Shown here: in pieces, positions 57,504 to 64,000 of the stretch
Layout: every line of letters starts with the position of its first letter
Numbering within the stretch: position 1 is the first letter of the stretch
Made by a program: the position numbers and the translations under genes
Source: JANQMX01 sp965247175
GTDB taxonomy: Bacteria; Pseudomonadota; Alphaproteobacteria; Kiloniellales; DSM-21159
NCBI GenBank assembly: GCA_965247175.1
Contig: OZ252006.1
Location: forward strand, 3,100,001 to 3,164,000
Direction: 5' to 3'
DNA length: 64,000 nucleotides
The notes under the pieces: model-generated
Told to the model about the DNA's origin: nothing
The model's database searches: none
The model's input: only the letters and a program-made list of their open reading frames with translations

Positions 57504-58775
57504 TTAGAGCTTGGCGCCCGTGAGCAGGCGCGGCAGGTCGCCGACCAGGCCCATGGCATGCCGCATGAAAAGGCGCTTGAGCGGCGGGACCCGGCCGACC
57601 GCGGCCAGCCCCAGGTCGCGGGCCAGACGAAGCGGCGGCAGGTCGTTCGAGAACAGCCGGTTCAAGCCGTCGGTGACGACGATGAGGGTCAGGGTGTCGC
57701 TGCGCCGCCAGCGCTCGTAGCGGCTGAGCGGCGTCGGCCCGCCGATATCGAGGCCGAGCCGACGTGCATCGACCAGGACTTCGGCCAAAGCGGCGATATC
57801 GCGCAGGCCGAGGTTCAGTCCCTGTCCGGCAATCGGATGAATGACGTGGGCCGCATCGCCGATCAGCGCCAAGCGCCGGTCGACGTAACGCTCCGCATGG
57901 AGCAGCGACAGGGGATAGCACCAGCGTTGCCCGGCGAGCGTGATCTGGCCGAGCGAGTCCCCAAAGCGTCTCTGCACCTCCGCCGAAAAGCGATCCGGCG
58001 AGACCGCCGTCATGCGCGACGCCAGCTCTCGCCCTTCGGTCCAGACCAGCGACGAACGCGGCGTGCCATCGGGGGCATCGGTCATCGGCAGCACGGCGAA
58101 AGGCCCCGAGGGCAGGAAGTGCTCGTGGGCCACGTTCTCGTGCGGCAGGCTGTGGTGCAGGGTCGCCACCAAGCCCGACTGGGGATAGTCCCAGGTGGTC
58201 ACGCCAATGCCGGCAGCCTCGCGCAGCGAGGAGTTGCGCCCTTCGGCCGCCACCAACAGCGGCGCCCGCAGCCTTTGCCCGTCCGAAAGCACGACGGAGA
58301 CGCCCGCGGCACTGCGCTCGGCCTCGACGATCTCCGCCGGGGCCAAGAGCGTAAGGTTCGGCAGCGCCTCGGCGCGAGCATAGAGCGCCAAGCGTATGGC
58401 CTGATTCTCAACGATATAGCCGAGGGGGCGGTCGCCCCCGGCCTCGCCCAGCTCGGCGCAATCGTAGTGCAGGAAGAGCGAGGAAGCCGGCCGGCCGAGC
58501 GCCCCGTCGGACACACGGATCTCGCGAATGGGGCAAGCCGCCGCCTCGGCGTGGGGCCAAAGGCCGATCGCCGCCATCATCTGCTGCGAGCCGCGGGCGA
58601 TGGCCGTCGCCCGCCCGTCGAAGGGTGCCGCCGAAGCCACCGCCGGGTCCAGCCGGTCGATCACGGTGACCGTCATGCCGGCGTCGGCCAGGGCGATGGC
58701 CAAGGTCAGGCCGTTGAGACCGCCACCGGAAATGATGACGTCGCAGGCCTGCTCGTCAGTGATTGCCTTGAACAT
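57504..58775 (-). CDS. UbiH/UbiF/COQ6-family FAD monooxygenase
   Basis: A 423-residue flavin hydroxylase of ubiquinone ring modification. N-terminal FAD-binding is DVIISGGGLNGLTLAIALAD; the DG motif region, LVAAEGRNSSLREAAGI, and the C-terminal GDAAHVIHPIAGQGLNLGLR (about residues 295-314) are all diagnostic of the UbiH/COQ6 family. Which ring carbon it hydroxylates cannot be told from sequence, since alphaproteobacterial UbiH-type enzymes vary in specificity. ATG 58775 (MFKAITDEQ) is preferred over a longer frame. It converges with the chemoreceptor gene (12 bp). Confidence 0.9.
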   Translation of the reverse strand: MFKAITDEQACDVIISGGGLNGLTLAIALADAGMTVTVIDRLDPAVASAAPFDGRATAIARGSQQMMAAIGLWPHAEAAACPIREIRVSDGALGRPASSLFLHYDCAELGEAGGDRPLGYIVENQAIRLALYARAEALPNLTLLAPAEIVEAERSAAGVSVVLSDGQRLRAPLLVAAEGRNSSLREAAGIGVTTWDYPQSGLVATLHHSLPHENVAHEHFLPSGPFAVLPMTDAPDGTPRSSLVWTEGRELASRMTAVSPDRFSAEVQRRFGDSLGQITLAGQRWCYPLSLLHAERYVDRRLALIGDAAHVIHPIAGQGLNLGLRDIAALAEVLVDARRLGLDIGGPTPLSRYERWRRSDTLTLIVVTDGLNRLFSNDLPPLRLARDLGLAAVGRVPPLKRLFMRHAMGLVGDLPRLLTGAKL

Positions 58776-58961
58776 TGGGGCAGCATTCCCAGTCGGCGGC
58801 ACGCTGTCCAGAGGCGCATTGCCGCAAAGATGCCTAAGAATTAGGCGCTGCATAACAACTGATTAAGAAATGTGCAACACGACCATTCGGCGAGCGGTCT
58901 TGTGTCTAGACCTCTCGGTTCATGTTCTTGTTTCACCTGTTCTTTTTGCGCTGCACAAAAG

Positions 58962-58978
58962 TTGGCACGGAACTTGAT
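58962..58978 (+). promoter_or_regulatory. sigma-54-type promoter of glnK-amtB
   Basis: TTGGCACGGAACTTGAT matches the -24/-12 consensus TGGCACG-N4-TTGC(A/T) at every key base except A for C in the -12 GC. It lies about 117 bp before the glnK start, room for a leader. glnK-amtB operons are classic NtrC/RpoN targets under nitrogen limitation. No clear paired NtrC site was seen upstream. Confidence 0.72.
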
Positions 58979-59094
58979 ACGGCAGCCCTGATGCGGGGGC
59001 CGCCGAGCTGGCACGCATGAGCGAGACAACCGCCGACCGGTCTGGCCGGAACGGCGGGCGCGGCCCGGTGACAGGGAAGAGGAGTGAAAAGGGC

Positions 59095-59433
59095 ATGAAG
59101 TTAATCGTCGCGGTCATCAAGCCGTTCAAGGTCGAGGAGGTCCGCGAAGCGCTGACCGCCATCGGCATCGAGGGAATGACCGTCAGCGAGGTCAAGGGAT
59201 ACGGCCGGCAGAAGGGCCAGACGGAGATCTATCGCGGCGCCGAGTACGCCGTGAACTTTCTCCCCAAGGCCAAGATCGAGGTCGCCGTATCGGACCAGCT
59301 GGTCGAACAAACGGTCGAAACCATCAGCACAGCGGCGCGCACGGACCGCATCGGGGACGGGAAGATCTTCGTCCTCGATCTGTCTCACGTGATGCGCATC
59401 CGCACCGGCGAGACCGGTACAGAGGCGCTCTAA
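59095..59433 (+). CDS. glnK: P-II nitrogen regulatory protein GlnK
   Basis: A 112-residue trimeric P-II signal protein. It carries VAVIKPFKVEEVREALTAIG, the T-loop GYGRQKGQTEIYRGAEYAVN with uridylylation Tyr51, the B-loop SAARTDRIGDGKIFV-like TAARTDRIGDGKIFV, and a C-terminal RIRTGETG. It senses 2-oxoglutarate and ATP/ADP and reversibly plugs AmtB. The start ATG 59095 gives the standard length and has an AGAGGAG site nearby; a longer frame to 59017 is unsupported. It is directly upstream of amtB (15 bp). Confidence 0.96.
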   Translation: MKLIVAVIKPFKVEEVREALTAIGIEGMTVSEVKGYGRQKGQTEIYRGAEYAVNFLPKAKIEVAVSDQLVEQTVETISTAARTDRIGDGKIFVLDLSHVMRIRTGETGTEAL

Positions 59434-59448
59434 GGAGGGGATTGAGAG

Positions 59449-60822
59449 ATGCGCATCACAACATCCATTCTGAAAGGCGCCGCCCCCAAACTGGCTTTGG
59501 CCGGCGCCCTGGTCGTGGCCAGCACGGCCCCCGCCTTGGCGGAGGTGCCCGGCGAGTCGGCCTTCATCTTCAACACTCTGTCGTTCCTGATGCATGGCTT
59601 CCTGGTCATGTGGATGGCGGCAGGCTTCGCCATGCTGGAAGCCGGACTGGTCCGCACCAAGAACACGGCGATGCAGTGCCTGAAGAACATCGGGCTCTAC
59701 AGCACCGCCGGCATCATGTTCTACATCTGCGGCTACAGCCTGATGTACACCGACGTCAGCGGCTTCATCGGCTCCCTGGGCGGCATCTTCTACAGCTCGT
59801 CCGAAGCCGAGATGGCGCTGCTCAATGCCGACGAGGCGACGCCTGAGCTGATCGCGACGGTCACCGACAACGGCTATTCGGTGCTGTCCGACTGGTTCTT
59901 CCAGATGGTCTTCGTCGCCGCGACGGCCTCCATCGTCTCCGGCGCCGTGGCCGAGCGGGTCAAGCTCTGGCCCTTCATGATCTTCGTCGCCATCCTGACC
60001 GGCATTCTCTATCCGATCACCGGGTCCTGGACCTGGGGCGGCGGCTGGCTGGCCGAGATGGGCTTCTCCGACTTCGCCGGTTCGACCATCGTGCACTCGG
60101 TCGGCGGCTGGGCCGCGCTCGCGGGCTGCATCGTCATCGGTGCGCGCAAGGGCAAGTACGGCCCCGACGGCAAGGTCAACCCGCTGCCGGGTGCGAACCT
60201 GCCACTGGCGACGCTGGGCACCTTCATTCTCTGGCTCGGCTGGTTCGGCTTCAACGGCGGCTCGCAGCTGGCCATGGGTTCGGCGGCCGACGTGGTCTCC
60301 ATCGGCATGATCTATGTGAACACCAACCTGGCGGCCGCGGCCGGCGTGGTGGTGGCCATGATCCTGACCCAGATCATCTACAAGAAGGTCGACCTCACCT
60401 TCGCGCTCAACGGCGCCTTGGGTGGCCTGGTGGCGATCACCGCCGAGCCGCTGGCGCCCTCGCCGGGCCTTGCCGTCATCATCGGCGGTATCGGCGGCGC
60501 CCTGGTGGTCTTCGCCGTGCCGCTCTTCGACAAGCTGAAGATCGACGACGTGGTCGGCGCCATCTCGGTTCACTTGATCGCGGGTATCTGGGGCACCCTT
60601 GCCGTGCCGCTGTCCAACAGCGGTGCCAGCTTCGGCACCCAGATCGTCGGCATCCTCGCCATGGGCGCCTTTACCTTCGTGGCCAGCTTCATCGTCTGGA
60701 GCATCCTGAAGGCGACCGTCGGCGTGCGACCGAGCGAGGAAGAGGAAACAGACGGATTGGACAAGGGAGAACTGGGCCTCGAGGCCTACCCCGAGTTCGG
60801 GCGCGGTTCCCAGGTCCTCTGA
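59449..60822 (+). CDS. amtB: ammonium transporter AmtB
   Basis: A 457-residue trimeric ammonium channel with cleaved signal peptide (1-31, LALAGALVVASTAPALAE). Landmarks: FLVMWMAAGFAMLEAGLVRTK, DWFFQMVFVAATASIVSGAV, WTWGGGWLAEMGFSDFAGST, and the pore His residues in IVHSVGGWAALAG and ISVHLIAGIWGTLAV. The last 35 residues are a cytosolic acidic tail. It is second in glnK-amtB and ends at a strong intrinsic terminator. A second, divergent Amt lies at 23306. Confidence 0.96.
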   Translation: MRITTSILKGAAPKLALAGALVVASTAPALAEVPGESAFIFNTLSFLMHGFLVMWMAAGFAMLEAGLVRTKNTAMQCLKNIGLYSTAGIMFYICGYSLMYTDVSGFIGSLGGIFYSSSEAEMALLNADEATPELIATVTDNGYSVLSDWFFQMVFVAATASIVSGAVAERVKLWPFMIFVAILTGILYPITGSWTWGGGWLAEMGFSDFAGSTIVHSVGGWAALAGCIVIGARKGKYGPDGKVNPLPGANLPLATLGTFILWLGWFGFNGGSQLAMGSAADVVSIGMIYVNTNLAAAAGVVVAMILTQIIYKKVDLTFALNGALGGLVAITAEPLAPSPGLAVIIGGIGGALVVFAVPLFDKLKIDDVVGAISVHLIAGIWGTLAVPLSNSGASFGTQIVGILAMGAFTFVASFIVWSILKATVGVRPSEEEETDGLDKGELGLEAYPEFGRGSQVL

Positions 60823-60849
60823 GTTTAGCGTAGGCGTACCAAACTCTTC

Positions 60850-60885
60850 GGCCCGGCAGGCGCGTCCTGCCGGGCCTTTTTCTTT
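60850..60885 (+). terminator. intrinsic terminator after amtB
   Basis: Stem GGCCCGGCAGG (60850-60860) and CCTGCCGGGCC (60866-60876), 11 bp perfect, with loop CGCGT, followed by TTTTTCTTT (60877-60885). It is a textbook rho-independent terminator for the glnK-amtB transcript. On the other strand it lies 5 bp past the agmatinase stop and may serve both. Confidence 0.95.
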
Positions 60886-60889
60886 ACGC

Positions 60890-61843
60890 TCAGGCCCAGT
60901 CGGCGGCGTAGACGGCCAGCCACTCGTAGACCAGCGTGGCCCCGGCCAGGGAGGTGATCTCGCCGACATCGTAGATCGGAGCGACCTCGACCAGGTCCAT
61001 GCCGACGAAGTTCAGGCCACCAAGACCGCGCATGATCTCCATCGCCATGGCGGTGGTCAGGCCGCCGCAGACCGGCGTGCCGGTGCCGGGCGCGAAGGAC
61101 GGATCCAGGCAGTCGATGTCGAAGGTGAGGTAGACCTTGCGGTCGCCGACGGTCTCCCGGGTCTTGGCGATCACGGCGTCGATGCCGTTGCGATGCACCC
61201 AGGGCCCGTCCATCACATGGAAACCCATCGTATCGTCGTTGTGGGTGCGCAGGCCGATCTGGACCGAATGCGCCGGGTCCACCAGGCCTTCCTTCACCGC
61301 GTGATAGAACATGGTGCCGTGGTCGACGCGGCCCTCACCCTCGGCGTCGTTCCAAGTGTCACTGTGAGCGTCGAAGTGGATGAGGCTCAGCGTGCCGTGC
61401 TGTTTTGCCATGGCCCGCAGCACCGGGAAGCTCAGGAAGTGATCGCCGCCCAGGGAGACGGGCACCACGCCGGCCCCCAGAATGCCGGCGATGTGCGCTT
61501 CGATGGCCGCGGGTATCAACTCCGGCCGGCCGTGGTCCCAAAGGCAGTCGCCGTAGTCGACCACGGAGAGGCGGTCGAGCGGGTTGAAGGCACAGCCATA
61601 GGGCCGCTCCCAGGCCAGGTTAGAGGAGGCCTCGCGCAGGCCGCGCGGGCCGAAACGAGCGCCCGGCCGGTGGGTCGTGGCGGTATCCAATGGGATGCCG
61701 GTCACCGCGACATCGACGCCTGTCAGGTCTTTTGTGTAGCGCCGCCGCAGAAAGGAGAGCGCACCCGAATAGGTTGGCTCGCTGTGGATGCCGCGGTCAC
61801 CCTCGCTGGTAAAGGCGGCGTCGATCTTGCGCTTGTTGGTCAT
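60890..61843 (-). CDS. speB: agmatinase/ureohydrolase
   Basis: A 317-residue binuclear-manganese ureohydrolase. The metal-binding sets are GGDHFLSFPV, IHFDAHSDTWND (DAHSD) and FDIDCLDPSFAPGTGTPVCG. The family hydrolyses agmatine to putrescine and urea, or guanidino acids; 317 residues and the sequence pattern fit agmatinase-type enzymes, but guanidinobutyrase or similar cannot be excluded. ATG 61843 with GGGGA upstream is preferred to the longer frame. It is the last gene of a four-gene minus-strand set and converges with amtB. Confidence 0.88.
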   Translation of the reverse strand: MTNKRKIDAAFTSEGDRGIHSEPTYSGALSFLRRRYTKDLTGVDVAVTGIPLDTATTHRPGARFGPRGLREASSNLAWERPYGCAFNPLDRLSVVDYGDCLWDHGRPELIPAAIEAHIAGILGAGVVPVSLGGDHFLSFPVLRAMAKQHGTLSLIHFDAHSDTWNDAEGEGRVDHGTMFYHAVKEGLVDPAHSVQIGLRTHNDDTMGFHVMDGPWVHRNGIDAVIAKTRETVGDRKVYLTFDIDCLDPSFAPGTGTPVCGGLTTAMAMEIMRGLGGLNFVGMDLVEVAPIYDVGEITSLAGATLVYEWLAVYAADWA

Positions 61844-61890
61844 CGGCGTTTCCCCGCTCTTGTTTGGTCGCGACTTGAATCGGCGGAGAC

Positions 61891-62439
61891 TTAGCGCTTG
61901 TCGAGGAAGGCCCGCAAGGCCGCCTCGGCGTGCGGGTCGTCCGGGCCGAAGGCCTCGAGCGAGGCGTTGGCCGGCAAGGAGCCCGCCTTGAGATCGTTCA
62001 GCACCTGGTCGAGCGCGGCCACAGGCCGCCCCTCCGACCCAAGCAGGATCAGCGCATGCTGTTTCGAGGAGCGCCAGGCGCCGCCGAGGAAGAGGCGAAA
62101 GCCGGCTAGCATGGCGTTGTAGTCGTCGCCCAGCAGGCCGACCGGCGTATCCCAAACGATGCAAAGATTGGCCGCGCCGAAGGCGGCCTGCGCGCGGTCG
62201 AGGGCGGCGCGCCAGTCGTCCAAGCTGGCGGGGTCGAGACGCTGGGAGGCCGCCTCGCCACCCTCGTCGAGCAGCGCGACGGTCACACCGGCGGCCGTCT
62301 TGGGGTCGAGGTTGCAGACCAGCATCTCTGCCTGGCGCGCGCGCAGCAGCCGGGCGATGCTGGAGATCTTGTCCGACTCGGCATTGACCAGCAGGGCAAC
62401 GGTCTCGCCGCGTGGGGCGTCTTCGTCCTCTTCAAGCAT
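61891..62439 (-). CDS. conserved hypothetical protein, Rossmann-like
   Basis: A 182-residue protein with alternating strand-helix pattern: ETVALLVNAESDKISSIARL, AANLCIVWDTP, QHALILLGSEG. This suggests a Rossmann-like or short-chain-dehydrogenase-like fold, but the SDR Tyr-x3-Lys is absent. An acidic N-terminus (MLEEDEDAPR) is followed by the first strand. I do not recognise the family. Its start overlaps the methyltransferase stop by 8 bp, so expression is coupled. Confidence 0.7.
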   Translation of the reverse strand: MLEEDEDAPRGETVALLVNAESDKISSIARLLRARQAEMLVCNLDPKTAAGVTVALLDEGGEAASQRLDPASLDDWRAALDRAQAAFGAANLCIVWDTPVGLLGDDYNAMLAGFRLFLGGAWRSSKQHALILLGSEGRPVAALDQVLNDLKAGSLPANASLEAFGPDDPHAEAALRAFLDKR

Positions 62440-63685
62440 GCTCTGTCTTCCCCTCGGGTGGATTGCGTAGCAGCAAACGGTTGAGACCGCCCAGCGCGGC
62501 TTGCAGCTCGCGATAGGCAGCGAGGAAATCGTCCCAGCTCAAAGCTGGATCCCGCTCTTTGAGTGCTGCGTGAATGGCACCCAGACTGCGCTGGCCGTCG
62601 ACCTGCCGCAGCATGAGCGGCGCCAGACGCGGCAAGGGCACACGGAAAGGCAAACCGTCGAAGTCGCCTTTCACCGTCAAGTCCTGGACCACCGCATTCG
62701 CTAGGGCTTCGGCCTCCAGCTCGATCAGGACCGGCACGCTCTCCGGCCCCTCGATGCAGGCGACCGAGTGAGACCGGCGGGAGAGATAGGCGATATGGCG
62801 GCTCTGATTGCCGGCCATCTGCTCGGCCAGAGCAGCACGCGCCGCCGGGTCCAGCGCCGCGAAACGCCGCCTCAGCTCCGGGTCGGCGGTGAGGCCGGCC
62901 GGCTCATAGCGCAGCGGCTCGATGAAGCTTGCGAGCTGCAGGCCGGCGCCCTGGGCCAGCGCCAGGAACTCCGGAACGCTGTAGGCCCGGTCCCGCAGGT
63001 GGAGCAGCAGGTCGACCAGCTCGGCATCGCTCTTGCGATGGTCGCGCAGATAGGGATTGCGCTTCAGGCGGTTGGTCTCCGGCAAGCCGGCCAAGAGCCG
63101 CTTGGTCAGGCTGACCCGCTCGGGCAACGCCATGTCCTCGCCAAGGCTGCGCAGCGCATCCTGCAGCTCATAGACACCGCTGCGGCCGAAGGGGGCGTAG
63201 ACCATGATGCCGAGCCCGCCCTCGGGCTTGAGAGTGGCCGTCAGCGCCGCGAGGCCGGCATCGGGCTCCTTCAGGTGATGCAGCACGCCGCAGCAGTCGA
63301 TGTAGTCGAAGGACCCCAGGCCGAGACCCGCCAGCTCCAGCAGCGAGCCGGTCACGAAGGTCACGTTGGTCAGGCCGCGGGCGGCGACCCGCGCCTCGGC
63401 GATGGCACGGGAGGCCCGGGAGAGATCGAGGTAGACGACCTCCGCCTGGGCGGCGCCGGCGTCCTTCAGCTGCTGCGCCAGCATCACCGTGGCGTCACCC
63501 GTGCCGCCACCGGCGATCAAGGCGCGGAAGGGCTGCCCGAGGTCAAGCTTGCCTTCGAAAAGATAGTGGTCGATCTCGGCCAGGCGGCTCGGCGAGCCGG
63601 TGATCAGCCGCTTCTTCTCGTCCCGCGGGTCGCGCGCCGGATAGGGATAAGCCTCGTACTGGGCGGCGAGAGCCGGGTCGCTCAT
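62432..63685 (-). CDS. SAM-dependent methyltransferase with C-terminal extension
   Basis: A 417-residue protein. An unusual opening MSDPALAAQYEAYPYPARDP (a YPYP motif) precedes a class I methyltransferase domain (about 40-220) with LIAGGGTGDATVMLAQQL, VVYLDLSRASRAIAEAR and DYIDCCGVLHHLKEPDAGLA. The helical remainder (about 230-417) has no domain that I recognise. The substrate is unknown. The start overlaps the quinone oxidoreductase stop by 4 bp (ATGA). It is in an operon with the hypothetical protein and agmatinase. Confidence 0.85.
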   Translation of the reverse strand: MSDPALAAQYEAYPYPARDPRDEKKRLITGSPSRLAEIDHYLFEGKLDLGQPFRALIAGGGTGDATVMLAQQLKDAGAAQAEVVYLDLSRASRAIAEARVAARGLTNVTFVTGSLLELAGLGLGSFDYIDCCGVLHHLKEPDAGLAALTATLKPEGGLGIMVYAPFGRSGVYELQDALRSLGEDMALPERVSLTKRLLAGLPETNRLKRNPYLRDHRKSDAELVDLLLHLRDRAYSVPEFLALAQGAGLQLASFIEPLRYEPAGLTADPELRRRFAALDPAARAALAEQMAGNQSRHIAYLSRRSHSVACIEGPESVPVLIELEAEALANAVVQDLTVKGDFDGLPFRVPLPRLAPLMLRQVDGQRSLGAIHAALKERDPALSWDDFLAAYRELQAALGGLNRLLLRNPPEGKTEHA

Positions 63686-64000
63686 GGCTCCAGCACCACC
63701 TTGCCGGTTGCCCGGCGCTCGGTGAGCAGCGCATAGGCTTCGGCGTAGTCCTCCAGCGGCAGGCGGTTGGAGACGAAGGGCTTCAGCTTGCCCTCGCGGT
63801 ACCATGCGAAGAGCTGGGCGAACTCCTCTTTCAGCCGCTCCGGCGCCTTCCTGCGGTAGGAGCCCCAATAGACCCCCATGGCCGCGACGTTCTTGACCAG
63901 CAGGATGTTGGCCGGAATTTGCGGAACCTTGCCGCCGGCAAAGCCGATGACCAGCAGGCGCCCGGACCAGGCGATGGCGCGCAGCGACGCCTCGAAGACA
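63682..64000 (-). CDS. NADPH:quinone oxidoreductase/zinc-type alcohol dehydrogenase family (5' end beyond window)
   Basis: The C-terminal 105 residues are visible: FEASLRAIAWSGRLLVIGFA, GGKVPQIPANILLVKNVAAM, GVYWGSYRRKAPERL, then KLKPFVSNRLPLEDYAEAYA and LLTERRATGKVVLEP. This is the end of a medium-chain dehydrogenase of the quinone oxidoreductase type: the Rossmann end strand, the KxPP-like positions, and the closing GKVVL. The frame stays open to the window edge, so the gene continues beyond it. It overlaps the methyltransferase start (ATGA). Confidence 0.88.
   Translation of the reverse strand, partial: VFEASLRAIAWSGRLLVIGFAGGKVPQIPANILLVKNVAAMGVYWGSYRRKAPERLKEEFAQLFAWYREGKLKPFVSNRLPLEDYAEAYALLTERRATGKVVLEP

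Noticed and set aside
59101..60969. 622-codon open frame opposite glnK-amtB
   Set aside because: Antisense shadow of two well-defined genes; it also crosses the terminator at 60850.

Overview
The window is high-GC bacterial DNA with dense, mostly operonic genes. It looks alphaproteobacterial, probably Rhodospirillales/Kiloniellales-like. The evidence is: a C4-pathway 5-aminolevulinate synthase (hemA), the order rpmH-rnpA-yidD-yidC-engB-argB, an sdhCDAB operon with alphaproteobacterial proteins, FnrL-type boxes at heme genes, a VPLPA-type PEP-CTERM protein, and several small alphaproteobacterial families (DUF1127, DUF1289, DUF4864). Only one tRNA and no rRNA, phage, transposase or CRISPR array was found, so this reads as ordinary chromosome.

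Layout. 1-360: a possible gene tail, a structured RNA-like hairpin and an XRE regulator promoter. 0.36-5.4 kb: XRE regulator, DMT exporter, cysteine hydrolase, and a copper operon (copA-cueR) with a textbook CueR promoter. 5.4-11.8 kb: minus-strand housekeeping cluster rpmH-rnpA-yidD-yidC-engB-argB-nfeD-ubiD behind a consensus sigma-70 promoter. 12-19 kb: TVP38 membrane protein, orphan histidine kinase, gamma-glutamyltransferase, panC, DUF4864 protein and an OmpA-like lipoprotein. 19.4-30.5 kb: tRNA-Arg(ACG), three TPR-type regulators, an ammonium transporter with a 53-residue membrane protein, an alpha/beta hydrolase, and an operon of DUF1127, di-heme peroxidase-like and unknown secreted protein. 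30.9-38.8 kb: hemA and hemN, each with a TTGA-N6-TCAA box, flank a PEP-CTERM protein, its TPR partner PrsT and an unusual exported YqgE. 39-46 kb: a form II CoxSLM-type molybdenum hydroxylase operon and a PAS hybrid kinase convergent with a LuxR-type regulator. 46-49.6 kb: sdhCDAB. 49.8-58.8 kb: EamA transporter, DUF1289, a membrane-ferredoxin-cyclase fusion, Rieske oxygenase, periplasmic glutathione peroxidase, methyltransferase, soluble chemoreceptor and UbiH-family hydroxylase. 59-64 kb: glnK-amtB behind a sigma-54-like promoter, then an overlapping minus-strand set (quinone oxidoreductase, methyltransferase, hypothetical, agmatinase).

The most unusual signal is a family of six long palindromic intergenic elements (about 14.3, 17.2, 17.9, 28.7, 38.3 and 45.2 kb). 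Each has a 24-32 bp near-perfect central stem. The stem bases differ between copies, but every difference is compensated on the other arm. The outermost A/T tracts also match within a copy and differ between copies. Four of six lie between convergent genes, directly after stop codons, and one appears nested in the remains of another. They have the T-tract before and the A-tract after the stem, so they are not canonical intrinsic terminators. Other items to follow up are the redox-sensor-like cyclase fusion, the exported YqgE variant, and a possible 6S-like RNA at the window start.
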